Below, in pieces: positions 62,936 to 64,000 of a DNA stretch of 64,000 nucleotides (its first letter is position 1; the number at the start of each line of letters is the position of its first letter). The position numbers were made by a program, and so were the translations under genes. The notes under the pieces are model-generated. The model saw only the letters and a list, made by a program, of their open reading frames with translations. It was not told where the DNA came from and searched no databases. Origin of the DNA: Pseudoalteromonas prydzensis (GTDB lineage: Bacteria; Pseudomonadota; Gammaproteobacteria; Enterobacterales; Alteromonadaceae); contig NZ_BDDT01000001.1 of assembly GCF_001661495.1 (NCBI RefSeq), positions 186,001 through 250,000 on the forward strand, given 5' to 3'.

Positions 62936-63121
62936 ATTAATTACTCTCGTTGCTTAGACAAAATATAGCAAATATACGACATTTAAACAATGCAAACATA
63001 CGACACTTAGTTGATGTAATCACATCATCTTAATGGTATCTATCACCAGTAGGAGCGCGCTTTAGCAGTAATTGTTTTTAAATCCAGCCACGGGCATCGA
63101 GCTACGGTTACACACTAGTCC
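62936..63121. other. Promoter region of the toxin-antitoxin pair and start of the repeat block
   Basis: AT-rich leader of the antitoxin gene. Two similar imperfect pieces, ATATACGACATTTAA (62971-62985) and ATACGACACTTAG (62998-63010), each repeat TACGACA at 27-bp spacing next to the start codon. They are possible operators for the antitoxin. No gene. Confidence 0.5.
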
Positions 63122-63376
63122 CTAGTCACTTCCCTGAAGCCTAGCTCCTTTTACTACCGTAGGCGTTAAGCTTGCTGACGCGGTCTTTATATTCTTTCTC
63201 TAAAGCGCAGCGCCTCTTAATCTCTGTGGTGAATACATCACTTACAATCAATTTGCACAAAGAGCAGTGAATGAGGGTAAATGAGAAGATAAAAGCTTCG
63301 GGCTACGAGTCGCGAGCGGCGTGCTATGAATTCAGCCTAACTCCTAGCCACTTCCCTAGAACCTAGCACCTTTACC
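63122..63376 (+). repeat. Long direct repeat, copy A (255 bp)
   Basis: Shares most bases with 63495-63749 at a constant offset of 373 bp, from CTAGTCACTTCCCTGAAGCC to a common ...CTTTACC. It carries a REP-like hairpin (63159-63181), a TTCTCT..GCGCAGCGCCTC block and a TGAGGGTAAATGAGAAG block. No protein frame spans it. Confidence 0.85.
63159..63181 (+). repeat. REP-like GTAG-headed hairpin 1
   Basis: GTAG followed by GCGTTAAGC and GCTGACGC, which form an imperfect stem with one bulge and one G-U pair. GTAG heads are the hallmark of REP elements mobilised by RAYT transposases. Confidence 0.6.
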
Positions 63377-63494
63377 TTAATTTGTGATTGTTTTAAAACC
63401 AATTTTACCACCGAGCTCACCGAGGCGCGGCGCTACACAGAGAAGATAAAATGCTACGGGCTATGGGTAACAGGCTACGAATTAACCCTAGCCA
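63377..63494. other. Spacer between the long repeats
   Basis: 118 bp with low-complexity CTAC/CTAG pieces such as GCTACGGGCTATGGGTAAC and no recognisable gene. Confidence 0.5.
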
Positions 63495-63749
63495 CTAGTC
63501 ACTTCCCTGAAGCCTAGCTCCTTTTACTACCGTAGGCGTTAAGCTTGCTGACGCGGTCTTTATATTCTTTCTCTTCAGCGCAGCGCCTCTTAATCTCTGT
63601 GGTGAATACATCACTTACAATCAATTTGCACAAAGAGAAGACAATGAGGGTAAATGAGAAGGTAAAAGCTTCGGGCTACGAGTCGCGAGCGACGTGCTAT
63701 GAATTCAGCCTAGCAGCTAGTCACTTCCCTAAAACCTAGCAACTTTACC
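63495..63749 (+). repeat. Long direct repeat, copy B (255 bp)
   Basis: Second copy at a 373-bp offset from copy A, with scattered point differences (for example CTCTTCAGCG in place of CTCTAAAGCG). The short open frames that cross it are not gene-like. Confidence 0.85.
63532..63554 (+). repeat. REP-like GTAG-headed hairpin 2
   Basis: Same sequence as hairpin 1, inside repeat copy B. Confidence 0.6.
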
Positions 63750-63752
63750 ACC

Positions 63753-63775
63753 GTAGGCGTTAGCTTGCTGACGCG
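63753..63775 (+). repeat. REP-like GTAG-headed hairpin 3
   Basis: GTAG then GCGTTAGC-TT-GCTGACGC: an 8-bp stem with one G-U pair, no bulge. It lies just beyond repeat copy B. Confidence 0.65.
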
Positions 63776-63795
63776 AAAAGCGTAGCTTTTGGATT

Positions 63796-63816
63796 GTAGG
63801 CGGGAGTTTACCTCGC
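63796..63816 (+). repeat. REP-like GTAG-headed hairpin 4 (variant arm)
   Basis: GTAG then GCGGG ... CCTCGC, a 5-bp stem with one G-U pair around AGTTTA. Same head, different arm sequence from hairpins 1-3. Confidence 0.55.
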
Positions 63817-63837
63817 GCTTTGGTTCTTATTTAAATT

Positions 63838-64000
63838 TTACAAACCCATGCCTGCTAATTTAATTTTTGTAGCATAACCTCTTGCAGAAAACACCTTACA
63901 TACGTGGTAAACAGAATCATCTTTATCAGCGGATAACCTATACGCTATTTTGGCTAGTTCTTTAGCGACATACATAGGAGATGCCGCTAATCCTTGTGGT
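63838..64000 (-). CDS. C-terminal fragment of an unidentified gene, cut by the right window edge
   Basis: The minus strand is open from 64000 to a TAA at 63838-63840. It encodes ...PQGLAASPMYVAKELAKIAYRL, then SADKDDSVYHVCKVFSARGYATKIKLAGMGL. The codon use looks natural and no start codon is needed because the gene is cut. I do not recognise the family. It lies beyond the REP-like block and reads towards it. Confidence 0.6.
   Translation of the reverse strand, partial: PQGLAASPMYVAKELAKIAYRLSADKDDSVYHVCKVFSARGYATKIKLAGMGL

Noticed and set aside
63545..63739. 64-residue plus-strand frame in the repeat block
   Set aside because: It spans the direct repeat, uses repeat-derived codons, has no ribosome site and no protein-like composition.
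1..64000. CRISPR array, tRNA/rRNA genes or intact insertion sequences
   Set aside because: No regularly spaced short repeats, no recognisable tRNA acceptor/T-loop pattern and no transposase frame were seen on reading both strands; a tRNAscan or IS search could still find a missed one.

Overview
The window looks like a chromosomal segment of a marine gammaproteobacterium, most like Pseudoalteromonas or a close Alteromonadales relative. The grounds are a chitinase-LPMO-chitinase cluster with CBM5/12 modules, an Alteromonad-type TonB receptor, an H-NOX/kinase/degenerate HD-GYP set, ArfA, and moderately AT-rich DNA. This rests on protein character read by eye; no database search was possible. No tRNA, rRNA, CRISPR array or intact transposase was seen.

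Layout. 1-5.8 kb: AT-rich accessory DNA with a very large SF1 helicase running off the left edge, carrying a transglutaminase-like domain, and an orphan gene of unknown function. 6.4-8.1 kb: an NADPH-dependent oxidoreductase and a glutathione S-transferase. 8.2-13.9 kb: a potassium module, in which a KdpDE-like two-component pair diverges from TrkH, a single RCK subunit and KtrB. 13.9-18.5 kb: a decayed ykgJ copy, a VanZ-like gene, intact ykgJ, recQ and ndh. 18.6-22.3 kb: an ankyrin-like membrane-anchored protein and a DUF2235 lipase. 22.4-28 kb: ethanolamine catabolism (permease, EutC, EutB, divergent AraC regulator) and a periplasmic solute-binding protein whose start codon is unclear. 28-35.7 kb: a chitin operon running right to left. 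36-39.5 kb: arfA, azurin behind two Fur-box-like sequences, and a TonB receptor. 39.8-43.6 kb: a UPF0149 protein and the NO-sensing module. 43.7-52.2 kb: ferrochelatase, arfB, an exported protein, a SNF2 ATPase, a three-gene operon (VOC, uracil-DNA glycosylase family, PhyH), and another VOC protein. 52.4-54.7 kb: a DUF3649-PepSY-DUF3325 membrane operon. 54.9-60.1 kb: lipocalin, DUF188, a receiver protein, an outer-membrane barrel, and a LysR gene divergent from a monooxygenase pair. 60.1-64 kb: accessory DNA with a SEC-C protein, an AbiE-type toxin-antitoxin pair, long direct repeats, GTAG-headed REP-like hairpins and a truncated gene at the right edge.

How the parts fit. The chitin enzymes combine oxidative cleavage and hydrolysis of crystalline chitin. 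The eut genes would convert ethanolamine to acetaldehyde and ammonia without any microcompartment genes in view. The Kdp-like kinase pair probably reports potassium or turgor status to the adjacent Trk/Ktr genes, because no kdpFABC is present. Both ends carry helicase, toxin-antitoxin and repeat content typical of variable islands. The least explained signals are a 20-bp motif repeated five times between 51.8 and 55.6 kb, the repeat block at 63.1-63.8 kb, and the helicase/orphan pair at the left edge.
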